14,724 nt of DNA, from the NCBI GenBank assembly GCA_029257755.1, contig JARIAP010000013.1, positions 1 through 14,724 on the forward strand, read 5' to 3'. How positions within the stretch are numbered: position 1 is the stretch's first letter; the number at the start of each line of letters is the position of its first letter. The notes below the pieces were generated by a model. It was given only the letters and a program-made list of their open reading frames with translations. It was not told where the DNA came from and made no database searches. Shown piece after piece: positions 14,636 through 14,724 of the stretch. The stretch is from Helicobacter sp. GTDB lineage: Bacteria > Campylobacterota > Campylobacteria > Campylobacterales > Helicobacteraceae. The position numbers were made by a program, and so were the translations under genes.

Positions 14636-14724
14636 ATATAAATTAAATCACACAATAAAAACCCTAGATTTATTATTTGCAATACTTAAATATTGTAATA
14701 AATAAAAACAAAATAACCAACACT

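Noticed and set aside
1..14724. parS sites, CRISPR arrays, tRNA/rRNA genes, transposases
   Set aside because: Looked for CACGTG-centred parS palindromes, regularly spaced repeats, tRNA-like cloverleaf sequence and IS genes; none was seen by eye.

Overview
The window is about 75% A+T and reads as chromosome of an epsilonproteobacterium, most likely a Helicobacter other than H. pylori. The reasons are a soj-parB pair directly linked to birA, a lone addB without addA, and a dynamin-like GTPase of the type known as LeoA/HP0731. AGATTCT-type heptamers are scattered throughout. Species assignment is inference only.

Left part (1-4494, minus strand): a tight operon, in transcription order, of a TPR/glycosyltransferase-fold protein, birA (biotin-protein ligase), soj/parA and parB (chromosome partition). 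Gaps are 2 and 14 bases, then a 4-base overlap. The first 100 bases, downstream of parB, are markedly more G+C rich (about 40%) than the rest and hold no complete gene. Then comes a 670-base, extremely A+T-rich non-coding stretch (4495-5164).

Middle (5165-8988, plus strand): two adjacent large dynamin-like GTPases, 2 bases apart. The first has a long coiled coil inserted inside its G domain and a hydrophobic hairpin near its C-terminus. The second resembles LeoA/HP0731. A 13-15 codon open frame overlaps the first start codon by ATGA. This pair is the most interesting functional unit here, a candidate membrane-remodelling machine.

Right part: a small unknown protein with DUF721-like features (minus) lies back to back with a 42-residue lipoprotein gene (plus, 9598-9726) that resembles LptM. 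Convergent to that are addB and, upstream of it, yaaA (both minus). Then come a broken methyltransferase gene (13317-13637), a perfect 20-bp palindrome overlapping its probable promoter, and proC (minus). The window ends in the proC upstream region.

The genes are mostly housekeeping (DNA partition, biotin attachment, recombinational repair, peroxide stress, proline synthesis). The accessory parts are the GTPase pair, the TPR protein, the methyltransferase remnant and the G+C-rich segment at the left edge. No rRNA, tRNA, CRISPR array, insertion-sequence transposase or recognisable parS site was seen.
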